This document shows positions 51,501-60,860 of a stretch of 64,000 nucleotides of DNA, piece by piece. Each line of letters begins with the position of its first letter. Position 1 is the stretch's first letter. The position numbers and the translations under genes are program-made. The DNA lies in assembly GCA_963812525.1 (NCBI GenBank), contig CAWEVL010000010.1:558001-622000 (forward strand), given 5' to 3'. Under the pieces are notes generated by a model. It made no database searches, was not told where the DNA came from, and saw only the letters and a list, made by a program, of their open reading frames with translations. The DNA is from Bog-756 sp963812525 (GTDB taxonomy: Bacteria; Actinomycetota; Acidimicrobiia; Acidimicrobiales; RAAP-2).

Positions 51501-52718
51501 ATGGCCGACGCACTGGCCGGTTTCCGCGTGCTCGAAGTGGCGGCCTGGACCTTCGTCCCGGCCGCCGGGGCCGTCATGGCCGACTGGGGCGCCGACGTCA
51601 TCAAGGTCGAGCATCCGGTCGGCGGTGACCCCCAACGGGGGCTCATCGCCATGGGCCTCGTCCCCGGTGGTCCGGGTGCGGTCAACTACATCATCGAGCA
51701 GCCCAACCGGGGCAAGCGGAGCATCGGGCTGGACATCAGCACCGACGACGGCCGTGCCCTGTTGTACCGGATCGTCGAGACGGCCGACGTCTTCCTCACC
51801 AGCTTCCTACCCGACACCCTGGCGCGGCTCAAGATCGACGTGGACAGCATCCGGGCCGTCAACCCGGACATCGTCTACGCCCGGGGCACCGGCCAGGGCC
51901 CGCACGGACCCGACCGCGGGAAAGGCGGCTACGACGGCGCCACCTACTGGGCCCGCGGCGGGGTGGCCAACGCCCTGACCCCGGCGGACAGCGAGTGGCC
52001 GGTGGGTGGTCGGCCGGCCTTCGGCGACCTGGCCGGCGGCATGGCCATCGCCGGCGGCATCGCCGCGGGGCTCCTCCAGCGGGCCACCACCGGGGTGGCC
52101 CCGGTCGTGGACGTGTCGCTGTTGGGCCTGGCCATGTGGCAGCTGTCCCCGGACATCGTGGCCTCCGGCCTCTACGGAGGCGATCCCATGCCCAAGTTCG
52201 ACCGCAGCTCCTCCCCCAACCCGCTGGTGGGCAACTACCGGACCAGCGACGGGCGCTTCATCACCCTCATGATGCTGCAGTCGGACCGGTTCTGGCCCGA
52301 CTTCTGCGAGCACATCGGCCGACCCGACCTCGTCACCGACCCCCGGTTCGTCGACGGCGCCGCCCGCTACACCAACGGCCGGGAGTGCGTGGCCGTCATC
52401 GACGAGGTCTTCGCCTCCAGGACCTTCGAGGAGTGGAAGCAGGCCCTGGCCACCCTGGCCGGCGTGTGGGCCCCGGGACAGATGGCCAGCGAGCTGGTCG
52501 ACGACGTGCAGGTGCAGGCCAACGGGTACCTCTCCCGGGTGGAGCGGGCCGACGGCAAGTCCTACGACCTGGTGGCCAACCCGGTCCAGATGGACGAGAC
52601 CGCCGAGCAGCTGGCGCCGGCCCCCGAGCACGGCCAGCACACCGAGGAGATCCTCCTCGAGCTGGGCCTGGACTGGGACCAGATCATCGCCCACAAGGAG
52701 TCGGGCGCCATCCTCTGA
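51501..52718 (+). CDS. Class III CoA-transferase (CaiB/BaiF)
   Basis: A 405-residue single-domain enzyme of normal order. 'LAGFRVLEVAAWTFVPAAGA', MADWGADVIKVEHPVGGDPQ, 'EQPNRGKRSIGLDISTDDGR' and PAFGDLAGGMAIAGGIAAGL with a candidate catalytic Asp are all present, then the small domain (YRTSDGRFITLMMLQSDRFW). It may load a hydroxy or ring acid with CoA for beta-oxidation, or act as an epimerase-like family member. The start is ATG 51501, 62 bases after the amidohydrolase, likely in one operon. Confidence 0.94.
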   Translation: MADALAGFRVLEVAAWTFVPAAGAVMADWGADVIKVEHPVGGDPQRGLIAMGLVPGGPGAVNYIIEQPNRGKRSIGLDISTDDGRALLYRIVETADVFLTSFLPDTLARLKIDVDSIRAVNPDIVYARGTGQGPHGPDRGKGGYDGATYWARGGVANALTPADSEWPVGGRPAFGDLAGGMAIAGGIAAGLLQRATTGVAPVVDVSLLGLAMWQLSPDIVASGLYGGDPMPKFDRSSSPNPLVGNYRTSDGRFITLMMLQSDRFWPDFCEHIGRPDLVTDPRFVDGAARYTNGRECVAVIDEVFASRTFEEWKQALATLAGVWAPGQMASELVDDVQVQANGYLSRVERADGKSYDLVANPVQMDETAEQLAPAPEHGQHTEEILLELGLDWDQIIAHKESGAIL

Positions 52719-52755
52719 GGCGCCGCCGGCCCGCCGTCGGAGCCGGCGAGGCGCC
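52719..52755. terminator. Bulged hairpin between convergent genes
   Basis: GGCGCC-GCCGGC pairs with GCCGGC-GA-GGCGCC around an 11-base loop, leaving a two-base bulge. It begins at the CoA-transferase stop and ends at the SDR stop, so it may terminate both. Confidence 0.4.
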
Positions 52756-53519
52756 TACTTGGGCGGGAAGCGCAACGCCCCGTCCAGCCGGATGTTCTCG
52801 CCGTTGAGGTAGGGGTTGGTCACGATGCTCTCCACCAGCCGGGCGAACTCGTCGGGCTGGCCCATGCGCTTGGGGAAGATGATGCTCTCCACCAGCTTCT
52901 CCTTCAGGGCCTCCGGGGCGCTCTCCATGAGCGGCGTGCCCATGGTCCCCGGGGCGATGGCGCAGACCCGGATGCCCACCGGGGCCAGGTCACGGGCCAG
53001 CGGCAGGCTCATGCCCAGTACCGCGGCCTTCGAGGCGCCGTAGGCCACCTGCCCGGTCTGGCCCTCGTAGCCGGCGATCGACGCCGTGTTGACCACCACG
53101 CCACGCTGCCCGTACTCGTCGGCCTCGTTGGTGGCCATCCGGGCCGCGGCCAGTCGGGTCACGTTGAAGGTGCCCACCGTGTTGAGCTCGAGCGTGAACC
53201 GGAAGGCCTCGACGTCCATGGGCTGGTTGTCGCGCGAGAGGGTCCGGCCCCCGGCGCCGCCGCCGGCCACGTTGACCAGCACGGCCAGGGGGGCCAGGGC
53301 GGTGGCCGCGTCGAGGGCGGCGGTGACGTCGGCCTCGCTGTTGATGTCGCCGCCCACCGCGCCGCCGCCACCCAGCTCCTCGACCAGGGCCTGGCCGGCC
53401 TCGAGGGCGCGGTCGAACACCACCACCTTGAGGCCCAGGGCGGTGAGGCGCCGGACGGTGGCGGCTCCCAGGCCGCCGGCCCCTCCGGTGACGATGGCGG
53501 ACCGTTCGTTCCACTGCAT
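52755..53519 (-). CDS. SDR, 3-hydroxyacyl-CoA dehydrogenase type II-like
   Basis: A 254-residue SDR. 'RSAIVTGGAGGLGAATVRRL', VLVNVAGGGAGGRTLSRDNQ, 'VVVNTASIAGYEGQTGQVAY' with Tyr and 'GASKAAVLGMSLPLARDLAP' with Lys, then CAIAPGTMGTPLMESAPEAL. The type II HADH (HSD17B10) pattern is clear: an IAPG loop and FPKRMGQPDEFARLVESIV. It would oxidise 3-hydroxyacyl-CoA or a steroid hydroxyl. ATG 53519 starts the homology. Confidence 0.93.
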   Translation of the reverse strand: MQWNERSAIVTGGAGGLGAATVRRLTALGLKVVVFDRALEAGQALVEELGGGGAVGGDINSEADVTAALDAATALAPLAVLVNVAGGGAGGRTLSRDNQPMDVEAFRFTLELNTVGTFNVTRLAAARMATNEADEYGQRGVVVNTASIAGYEGQTGQVAYGASKAAVLGMSLPLARDLAPVGIRVCAIAPGTMGTPLMESAPEALKEKLVESIIFPKRMGQPDEFARLVESIVTNPYLNGENIRLDGALRFPPK

Positions 53520-53636
53520 GGTTGTACTCCTCGGGCTCGGTGCGGATCAGGGTGGTCGGCGGCCGTAGGCGCAGGCTCGACCAGGGCGTCGACGTGCCCC
53601 GGCGAGCGGGGCGGGACGTCCGGGTCGGCGGCCTGT

Positions 53637-54857
53637 TCAGCCGGCGGCCGGTGCGATGACCATCGGAAAATAGTCGATGGACCGGATACCCCCGGTATAC
53701 ATCAGCTCGTGGCCCTCCACGACCGAGTACTCGGGGATGCGACGGTGCCACTCCCGGAGGGCCACCCGGAGCTCCAGGCGGGCCAGGTGGGAGCCGAGGC
53801 AGCGGTGGACGCCACCACCGAAGGCCACGTGGCGGTTGACCTCACGGTCGAACCGCACCACGTCGGCGTCGGGCACGTCGGCCTCGTCGGTGTTGACCGA
53901 GCCGATCATGACCATGACGTTGTCGCCCTTGTGGACGGGGCACCCGGCCAGCTCGGTGTCCTCCATGGCCACCCGGGCCACGCCCATCACCGGGGTCTCC
54001 CACCGGAGGAGCTCCTCGATGGCCGCGGGGATGACGCCCGGGTCGTCGACGATCTGTCGGCGCTGGTCGGGATGGGCCGAGAGGTAGGCGAACATGCAGT
54101 CGAGCGTGGCCGTCACCGTGTCCAGCCCGGCGATGAGGAACAGGAAGCAGATATCGAGGATGTCCTCGCGGGTCAGCTTGGCCCCGTCCACCTCGGCGTC
54201 GAGGAACCGGCTCAGGATGTCGTCCTCCCGCTGCTGCTCCCGCAGATCGAGGATCTCGTTGAAGTAGTCGTAGACCGAGTCGGCGATCTCCTGCTGGTAG
54301 TCGCTGGCCGTCTTGCTGCCGAAACGGGCGCCGGTGACCACCTCGGGCCGGATGATCCCGTCCTTCATGGTCAGGAACCGCTGCAGCTCCTCGTAGGGCA
54401 GGCCGAACAGGGTCAGGAACACCTGGGAGGGGAAGGGGACCGAGAACTCCTTGGCGAAGTCGATCTCGCCCTTGTCGATCAGCCCGTCGATCAGGCCGTT
54501 GACGGTGGCCGCCACCGAGTCCTCGATGAGGGCCATCTGGCGGGGGGCGAAGATGGGGTCGAGGATCTTGCGGTACTTCTTGTGCTCCGGTGGGTCGATC
54601 TGCAGGGGGATCATGGGCCGATGGTTCTTGAGGTCGACAGCATCGGCGTTGGACGAGAAGATCTCGGGGTGACGGAAGACCTCGTCCACCTCCACCTTGC
54701 GGGTGACCACCACGCCCATGCCCTCCACCGACATGACCGGCACGGAGTCCCGCAATTCCTTGAACATGGGCTGGGGATGCCTGGCCGTCTCGGGGTCCAT
54801 GGCGGCGAACGGGCTGTCGCTGCCCCCTTCCTCGGATGCGGCCGTCGTCTCGTCCAT
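53637..54857 (-). CDS. Cytochrome P450
   Basis: A 406-residue soluble P450. The I-helix is FLFLIAGLDTVTATLDC, the ExxR motif IEELLRWETP, and the heme loop VAFGGGVHRCLGSHLARLEL. 'PLQIDPPEHKKYRKILDPIF' is the C-helix region. ATG 54857 (MDETTAAS) lies behind GAGGAGCGTAC and is preferred to an ATG 45 bases earlier. The gene is complete and uninterrupted, unlike the P450 at 37658. No ferredoxin or reductase is adjacent, so it would use the ferredoxins at 36324 or 39481. Confidence 0.93.
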   Translation of the reverse strand: MDETTAASEEGGSDSPFAAMDPETARHPQPMFKELRDSVPVMSVEGMGVVVTRKVEVDEVFRHPEIFSSNADAVDLKNHRPMIPLQIDPPEHKKYRKILDPIFAPRQMALIEDSVAATVNGLIDGLIDKGEIDFAKEFSVPFPSQVFLTLFGLPYEELQRFLTMKDGIIRPEVVTGARFGSKTASDYQQEIADSVYDYFNEILDLREQQREDDILSRFLDAEVDGAKLTREDILDICFLFLIAGLDTVTATLDCMFAYLSAHPDQRRQIVDDPGVIPAAIEELLRWETPVMGVARVAMEDTELAGCPVHKGDNVMVMIGSVNTDEADVPDADVVRFDREVNRHVAFGGGVHRCLGSHLARLELRVALREWHRRIPEYSVVEGHELMYTGGIRSIDYFPMVIAPAAG

Positions 54858-55027
54858 GTACGCTCCTCGTGCCCTGAAATTGGCGTTCTCATGATGGCAC
54901 ATACGTCATCTTCAAGCGAACGATCGTCGGGCCCGCGCCCACTGCTCCCCCACCCCAGCCCGAAAGGAAGCGGCCCCATGCCACCGAAGCCCCAGCCGCC
55001 CGGTGAAAGGTCCCCGGCCCCGAGGAG

Positions 55028-55810
55028 GTGGGCACCGTGCTGGTGATCCGGGAGCGCACCGGCCGGGTCGAGACCCTGACCCTCAACCGGCCCGAAGCGG
55101 CCAACTCGCTCAACCCACCCCTGATGGCCGAGCTCGGGACGGCCCTGCACGAGATCCTCCTCGACGTCGACGTGCGGGCCGTGATCGTCACCGGGGCCGG
55201 GGACCGGATCTTCTGCGCCGGCATGGACCTGAGCGCCCTCGGCGAGTTCGGCGGCGACCTGGCCTCCACCGCCGATCCCGACGGAGCCGCCACCCTGGCC
55301 GGCTTCCTCGACGGCCACTACGAGAAGCCGCTCATCGCCGCCGTCAACGGCGCGGCCGTGGGCGGGGGCCTCGAGATGGTGATGGCCTGCGACCTGGTGG
55401 TGGCGGCCGAGCATGCCCGGTTCGGCCTGCCCGAGGTCAAGCGGGGGCTGTACGCCGCCGGGGGCGGGACTCGGCTGTCCCAGCGCATCCCCCAGGCCCT
55501 GGCCCTCGAGATGGGACTCACCGGACGGCTCATCGGCGCCGAGCGCGCCGCCCAGTTCGGACTGGTCAACCAGGTCGTCCCGCCGGGTGAGCTCCTCGGG
55601 GCGGCCCACGCGTTGGCCGCCGAGGTGGCGGCCAACGGCCCGTTGGGCGTCCGACTCACCAAACGCCTGATGCGCCGCGCCGTGGACCAGGGCTCCGAGG
55701 TCGGGCGGGCCACCCCCGAGGAGAGCGCCGCCATCTTCGGGAGCGAGGACGCGGCCGAGGGGGCGACGGCGTTCCTGGAGAAGCGGGACGCCGTCTTCCG
55801 GGGTCGATGA
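55028..55810 (+). CDS. Enoyl-CoA hydratase
   Basis: A 260-residue crotonase. 'VETLTLNRPEAANSLNPPLM' (start), the oxyanion loops RIFCAGMDLSALG and AAVNGAAVGGGLEMVMACDL, and the catalytic Glu in RFGLPEVKRGLYAAGGGTRL. The second Glu of classical hydratases is replaced in the A-A-G-G-G stretch, so isomerase or other crotonase chemistry is possible. The start may be GTG 55028 or GTG 55037; the latter keeps a better gap from GAGGAG. The stop overlaps the next ATG (ATGA, 55807). Confidence 0.9.
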   Translation: MGTVLVIRERTGRVETLTLNRPEAANSLNPPLMAELGTALHEILLDVDVRAVIVTGAGDRIFCAGMDLSALGEFGGDLASTADPDGAATLAGFLDGHYEKPLIAAVNGAAVGGGLEMVMACDLVVAAEHARFGLPEVKRGLYAAGGGTRLSQRIPQALALEMGLTGRLIGAERAAQFGLVNQVVPPGELLGAAHALAAEVAANGPLGVRLTKRLMRRAVDQGSEVGRATPEESAAIFGSEDAAEGATAFLEKRDAVFRGR

Positions 55811-57409
55811 GCGGGCCCGGGCGGGACGCCCCGACGGGCCCGACGGACCCGGCCGGTGGCCCGGCCCTGGAGTACCACCTGGGCCACCGGGCCGCGCGAG
55901 CATCCCGACCGACCGGCCGTGATCATGTCGGGCAGCGGCGAGGTGACCACCTACCGGATGCTCGACGAGCGGTCCAACCGACTGGCCCACGCGCTGCGGG
56001 AGGCCGGACTGCGCACCGGCGACCACCTGGCCCTCATGATGGAGAACAGCTCGGCCCTGCTCGAGGTGGCCTGGGCGGCCCAGCGGGCCGGGCTCTACTA
56101 CACCGCCCTCAACAGCCACCTCGGCCACGGCGAGGTGCAGCACATCCTGGACGACTGCGGGGCGGAGGCCTTCTTCGTGTCGGCCCGACTCGGGGAGGTC
56201 GCCGGCCGGCTGACGCTCGACCGGGTCCGGTTCCGGGTGGCGGTGGGCGGGCCGGTCCCGGGCTTCGAGCCCTACGACCGGGTGCTGGCCCGAGGGGTCC
56301 CCACCCCCGTCGACGACGAGGCCGAAGGCCGCGAGATGCTCTACTCGTCGGGCACCACCGGGGTCCCCAAGGGGGTCCGCAAGCCCCTGACCCCGGGACC
56401 GCCGGGCGATCCGGAGGCGGCCCCCGTGCAGATCGCCACGTTCATCGGGGCGCGCGGCATCGGAGGTGACGCCGTCTACCTGTCCCCCGCCCCGCTCTAC
56501 CATTCGGCCCCCCTCGTGTACTGCATGGCCGTCCATCGGCTGGGGGGCACCTGCGTGGTCATGGAGTCGTTCGATGCCGCCCGGTGCCTCGGTGCCATCG
56601 AGCGCTACCGGGTCACCCACGCCCAGTTCGTCCCCACCATGTTCACCCGCATGCTGCGCCTGCCCGAGGAGGAGCGGCTGGCCTATGACCTGTCCAGCCT
56701 GGAGTGGGCGGTCCACGCCGCCGCCCCCTGCCCCATCCCGGTCAAGCAGCAGATGCTGGCCTGGTGGGGCCCGATCATCCACGAGTACTACGCCGGCACC
56801 GAGGACATCGGGTCCTCCCAGATCACCCCGGAGGAGTGGCTGACCCACCCGGGCTCGGTGGGGCGGCCGTTGGGCGAGGTGCACATCGTGGGGCCCGACG
56901 ACCAGGAGGTGCCCGTGGGCCGGACGGGGACGGTGTACTTCGCCGGCGGGCGCCCGTTCGACTACCACAACGACCCGGAGAAGACGGCCAGGATGCGCGA
57001 CGCCCACGGGTGGCGGACCCTGGGGGACGTCGGGCACCTCGACCCGGACGGGTACCTGTACCTGACCGACCGGGCCTCGGACATGGTGGTCTCCGGGGGC
57101 GTCAACATCTACCCGAGGGAGGCCGAGCTGGCGCTGACCGCCCACCCCCGGGTGGTCGACGTGGCCGTGTTCGGCGTGCCCGACGACGAGATGGGCGAGT
57201 CCCTGCTGGCCGTGGTCCAGCCGGACGACCCGGCCGATCCCCCCGGGGCCGACGAGCTGACGGCCTGGTGCCGCCAGCGCCTGGCCGCCTACAAGTGCCC
57301 CCGGGCGGTGACGTTCGTCGACGCCCTGCCCCGCGACCCCAGCGGCAAGCTGTTCAAGCGCCTCCTGCGCGACCCCTACTGGGAAGGGCGCTCCTCCCGC
57401 ATCGTGTGA
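55807..57409 (+). CDS. Acyl-CoA synthetase (FadD-like), frameshift near the start
   Basis: A ~530-residue class I ligase. The body (from 'EHPDRPAVIMSGSGEVTTYR') has the P-loop MLYSSGTTGVPKGVRKPL, IHEYYAGTEDIGSSQ, 'YLTDRASDMVVSGGVNIYPR' and the Lys in PRDPSGKLFKRL. The coupled ATG 55807 leads to ALEYHLGHRAA in a different frame; dropping one C near 55894 joins it to EHPDRPAV. An alternative is GTG 55856, which gives an unbroken 517-residue protein with a poor N-terminus (MARPWSTTWAT). Coupling to the hydratase and homology favour 55807 with an error. Confidence 0.85.
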
Positions 57410-57486
57410 GCGGACAGGAGTGGGGCGCCGGCCCCGCCTGCCGCCGACCGATCGGGCCGGAAATGTCGCTCTCGGTTGGTGCGCTG

Positions 57487-57492
57487 TAGGAT
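57487..57492 (+). promoter_or_regulatory. Candidate -10 element of the ALDH gene
   Basis: TAGGAT, ~105 bases before ATG 57598. Transcription from here would include the whole nested hairpin at 57513-57564. Confidence 0.45.
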
Positions 57493-57512
57493 CTCGCCCC
57501 GGGGCAAAGCGC

Positions 57513-57564
57513 GTCCCCGCCCTCCGCCGGCCGTGTCCCGGACACGGCACCGCCCGGCGGGGAC
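57513..57564 (+). other. Nested stem-loop in the ALDH leader
   Basis: Outer arms GTCCCCGCC (57513-57521) and GGCGGGGAC (57556-57564) enclose inner arms GCCGTGTC (57530-57537) and GACACGGC (57541-57548) with loop CCG. Both pairs are perfect. In RNA this is one long interrupted hairpin ending 33 bases before the start codon. It might act as an attenuator or protein site, or may simply stabilise the message. Confidence 0.55.
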
Positions 57565-57597
57565 CACGGGGGAACCGCACACACACCAGGGAGGGTC

Positions 57598-59091
57598 ATG
57601 ACCAGTACCGCTTCTCCATCCACGCAGTCCGAGCTGGGCAGCGAGTACCGGATGCTCATCGACGGGGCACTGGTCGAGTCGTCCGCCGGCACCGGGTTCG
57701 ACAACATCAACCCGGCCACCGAGGAGGTGATCGGCCAGACCACCGACGCCACCGCCGCCGACATGGAGCGGGCCATCATCGCCGCCCGCCGGGCCTTCGA
57801 CGAGACCCAGTGGTCCACCGACCGGGCCTTCCGCCAGCGCTGCCTGCGCCAGCTCCACGAGGCCATCGTGGCCGAACAGGAGCTGTTCCGGCCCGAGCTG
57901 GTGGCCGAGGTGGGCACCCCGGTGATGGTCACCTACATGGCCCAGTTGGACGCCCCACTGGAGGAGGGCCTGCTGTGGCCGGCCGAGCAGATCGACCACT
58001 TCCCGTGGGAGCGGCCCCTGCCCGACAACAACGCCTTCGGCCAACCCAGCTGGCAGAAGGTGGTGAAGGAGCCCGTCGGCGTGGTCGGGGCCATCCTGCC
58101 GTGGAACTACCCGTTCGAGATCATCCTGGCCAAGCTGGGCCAGGCCCTGGCCACCGGCAACTCCATGGTCATCAAGCCCGCCCCCGACACCCCGTGGAGC
58201 GCCACCCGCATCGGTCGCCTGATCGCCGAGCACACCGACATCCCGGCCGGCATCGTCAACATCGTCCCGTCGTCGGACCACCTGATCGGTGAGCAGCTGG
58301 TGACCGACCCCCGGGTGGACATGATCTCCTTCACCGGCTCCACGGCCACCGGCCGGCGGATCATGGCCGCCGGCGCCCCCACCCTCAAGCGCCTCTTCCT
58401 CGAGCTGGGCGGCAAGTCGGCCGACATCATCCTGGAGGACGGCGACGTGGAGACCAAGATGGCCTTCTTCGGCTTCATGTGCATGCACGCCGGCCAGGGG
58501 TGCGCCATGCTGACCCGCACCCTCATCCACCAGTCCCGCTACGACGAGGCCGTCGAGCTGGCCAAGGTGTCCATGGAGGGCGTGACCTACGGGGATCCCA
58601 CCGACCCGGGGACCATCCAGGGGCCGCAGGTCAGCGCCAAGCAGCGGGACCGGGTCATGGGCTACATCGACAAGGGCGTGGCCGAGGGCGCCCGCCTGGT
58701 CACCGGTGGCCACCGGCCGGCCCACCTCGAGAAGGGCTACTTCGTCGAGCCCACCCTCTTCGCCGACGTGGACAACTCCATGACCATCGCCCGGGAGGAG
58801 ATCTTCGGCCCGGTGCTGGTGCTCATCCCCTTCCGCGACGAGGAGGACGCCATCCGCATCGCCAACGACAGCGAGTACGGACTGTCCGGCGCGGTGACCT
58901 CGGCCTCGGAGGAACGGGCCCTGGCCGTGGCGTCCAGGATCCGGGCCGGCACCGTCGGCGTCAACGGCGGCGTCTACTACAGCGCCGGCTCCCCGTTCGG
59001 CGGCTACAAGGCCAGCGGCATCGGCCGCCAGAACGGGATCGAGGGGTTCGAGCAGTATCTCGAGACCAAGACCATCGCCGTCGGGAAGTGA
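57598..59091 (+). CDS. Aldehyde dehydrogenase
   Basis: A 497-residue ALDH. 'VVGAILPWNYPFEIILAKLG' and 'VIKPAPDTPWSATRIGRLIA' bind NAD, MISFTGSTATGRRIM follows, the base Glu is in LFLELGGKSADII, and the catalytic Cys in MHAGQGCAMLTRTLI. The end 'SPFGGYKASGIGRQNGIEGF' is standard. It fits the ALDH family seen in steroid and terpene clusters. The start is ATG 57598 behind GGGAGGG. The stop overlaps the thioesterase GTG (GTGA at 59088). Confidence 0.95.
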   Translation: MTSTASPSTQSELGSEYRMLIDGALVESSAGTGFDNINPATEEVIGQTTDATAADMERAIIAARRAFDETQWSTDRAFRQRCLRQLHEAIVAEQELFRPELVAEVGTPVMVTYMAQLDAPLEEGLLWPAEQIDHFPWERPLPDNNAFGQPSWQKVVKEPVGVVGAILPWNYPFEIILAKLGQALATGNSMVIKPAPDTPWSATRIGRLIAEHTDIPAGIVNIVPSSDHLIGEQLVTDPRVDMISFTGSTATGRRIMAAGAPTLKRLFLELGGKSADIILEDGDVETKMAFFGFMCMHAGQGCAMLTRTLIHQSRYDEAVELAKVSMEGVTYGDPTDPGTIQGPQVSAKQRDRVMGYIDKGVAEGARLVTGGHRPAHLEKGYFVEPTLFADVDNSMTIAREEIFGPVLVLIPFRDEEDAIRIANDSEYGLSGAVTSASEERALAVASRIRAGTVGVNGGVYYSAGSPFGGYKASGIGRQNGIEGFEQYLETKTIAVGK

Positions 59092-59558
59092 CCTCGACGG
59101 AGTCGACGGAGGCGCGCCGACAGGCGCGGGCGCAGCACGAATCGGTCATCGAGGCCGGGGGCCACCTCATCCAGGAGCTGGCCCTCCGGGACGTGCCCGA
59201 CGACGACGGTGACCTGACCATCGAGTTGGACCTCAACGCCCGGATCACCAATCCACGGGGCGGACTGCAGGGCGGGCTGATGGCCACGGTGGCCGACGTG
59301 GTGGCCGGTCGGGCCGTGTTCGCCGGCGCACCGGCCGGCTCGGCCTGCGTGACCTCCGATCTGACCATCCACTACCTGCGCCCCCTCACCGTCGGACCGG
59401 CCCGAGCCAGGGCCCACGTCGTGCAGCGCGGCCGGAGCCGGGCGGTGGCCAACGTCGACATCCTCGACATGGGGACCGGACGCCTCTCGGCCACCTGCTC
59501 GGTGGCCTTCTCGATCTTCCCGGGGGACGCCACCACCGCCGGAGTGCTGGAGACCTGA
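59088..59558 (+). CDS. PaaI-type hotdog thioesterase
   Basis: A 156-residue hotdog-fold protein. ITNPRGGLQGGLMATVADVV is the HGG-type region (Leu-Gln-Gly-Gly instead of His-Gly-Gly), with the helix A-D-V-V-A-G-R and 'TSDLTIHYLRPLTVGPARAR'. It would hydrolyse acyl- or aryl-CoA and so free CoA when the ligase and ALDH route stalls. The replaced His leaves the catalytic details open. It begins at GTG 59088 inside the ALDH stop. Confidence 0.85.
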   Translation: MTSTESTEARRQARAQHESVIEAGGHLIQELALRDVPDDDGDLTIELDLNARITNPRGGLQGGLMATVADVVAGRAVFAGAPAGSACVTSDLTIHYLRPLTVGPARARAHVVQRGRSRAVANVDILDMGTGRLSATCSVAFSIFPGDATTAGVLET

Positions 59559-59662
59559 GGCGACCGCACCGGTGGACCCCGGAGGAGCCGGGGCGCGGGA
59601 GCTGGCCGTCGGACCGGGGGCGGCCCGGTGGCGCCGGCCTCACGCCGACCGGCTGATCACCC

Positions 59663-60043
59663 TCACCGTGCGCCCCGCCGCGGTCCGGTCCCCAACCGGG
59701 CCAGGGCCCGCCAGCCCAACAGCCCGAGGGCGAGGAAGGCCAGGGCCACCACGATGAAGGCCACGGCCGTCCCCTGGCCGGCGACCACGCGGAGGACCAT
59801 CCCCACCGCCACGCAGCAGATCCACACGACCACCCCGGTGGGGGCGATCTCGAACGGCCGCCGCCAGGCCCGGGCCGCCGCCCAACCCACGGCCAGCCCG
59901 GCCAGGAAGGGCCAGGCCGTGACCGCCATCCCGGCCAGCGTGATCCCGTGGTCGTGGGAGGAGCGGCCGATCACCACGAAGACGAGGACGGTCGCCACGT
60001 CGAGCACCCCGGCGGTGGCGGCCGGACGGGGCGGCGACCGCAC
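59663..60043 (-). CDS. DUF3054 membrane protein
   Basis: A 126-residue protein with four hydrophobic helices ('AGVLDVATVLVFVVIGRSSH', GMAVTAWPFLAGLAVGWAAA, 'TGVVVWICCVAVGMVLRVVA', TAVAFIVVALAFLALGLLGW). The layout matches DUF3054, an actinobacterial integral membrane family of unknown role. It starts at GTG 60043, one base after the SDR stop, and is the last gene of the citrate-synthase unit. Confidence 0.85.
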   Translation of the reverse strand: MRSPPRPAATAGVLDVATVLVFVVIGRSSHDHGITLAGMAVTAWPFLAGLAVGWAAARAWRRPFEIAPTGVVVWICCVAVGMVLRVVAGQGTAVAFIVVALAFLALGLLGWRALARLGTGPRRGAR

Positions 60044-60044
60044 C

Positions 60045-60860
60045 TCAGGGACGGAGGGCGGGATGACGCTTGGCCAGCAGGGGGACGAGCATCCCGCGGG
60101 GGGACAGCCAACCGAAGGCGGACGCCATGCGGTTGGGCAGCCCGGGGATGACGACGGCCTTGTTGGCGTCCAGGCCGGCCACCGCCTGGCGGGCCACCTC
60201 GGCCACCGGCACCCACATCACCTTGGGCAGGGACTCGGCCGCCTCGGCATCGGTCATCCCGGCCGCCTCGGCGAACCCGGTCTCCACCGGTCCGGGGCAC
60301 AGCGTGGTGGCGGTGACCCCGGTGGACCGCAGCTCGCCCCGCAACGAGTGGGTGTAGGAGAGCACGAAGGCCTTGGACGCCCCGTAGGCGGCCTGACCGG
60401 GGAGCGGCTGGAACGCCGCCGTCGAGGCCACGTTGAGGACGGCGCCGCTGCGCCGCTCCACCATGCCCGGCAGGAACAGGGAGCAGAGGTGGACCACCGC
60501 CTCGACATCGGTGCGGACCATGGCCAGCTCCTTGGCCGGGTCGGACCGGAACACCGGGCCCATGGTCGTCAGACCGGCGTTGTTGACCAGCACGTTCACC
60601 TCGAGGCCGCGTGCCGTCACCTCGTCGGGGAGGGCGGCCCGGGATGCCTCGTCGGTCAGGTCGGCCACCACCACCTCGGCCCGCACCCCGAACCGCGCCG
60701 CCAGCTCGGCGGCCAGGTCCTGCAACTTGGCCCCGCTGCGGGCCACCACGGTGACCCCGAGTCCCCGGGTGGCCAGCAGTCGGGCGATCTCCGAGCCGAT
60801 GCCGGACGAGGCTCCCGTCACCAGGCAGGTCCGATCGGGATGGGGGGCGGGGAGCGTCAT
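60045..60860 (-). CDS. Short-chain dehydrogenase
   Basis: A 271-residue classical SDR (DltE/YqjQ-like). RTCLVTGASSGIGSEIARLL, NVLVNNAGLTTMGPVFRSDP, VLNVASTAAFQPLPGQAAYG and ASKAFVLSYTHSLRGELRST carry the Ser, Tyr and Lys. The C-terminal tail 'GLPNRMASAFGWLSPRGMLV' is hydrophobic and may lie on the membrane. Its ATG 60860 overlaps the citrate-synthase stop by four bases. Confidence 0.92.
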   Translation of the reverse strand: MTLPAPHPDRTCLVTGASSGIGSEIARLLATRGLGVTVVARSGAKLQDLAAELAARFGVRAEVVVADLTDEASRAALPDEVTARGLEVNVLVNNAGLTTMGPVFRSDPAKELAMVRTDVEAVVHLCSLFLPGMVERRSGAVLNVASTAAFQPLPGQAAYGASKAFVLSYTHSLRGELRSTGVTATTLCPGPVETGFAEAAGMTDAEAAESLPKVMWVPVAEVARQAVAGLDANKAVVIPGLPNRMASAFGWLSPRGMLVPLLAKRHPALRP

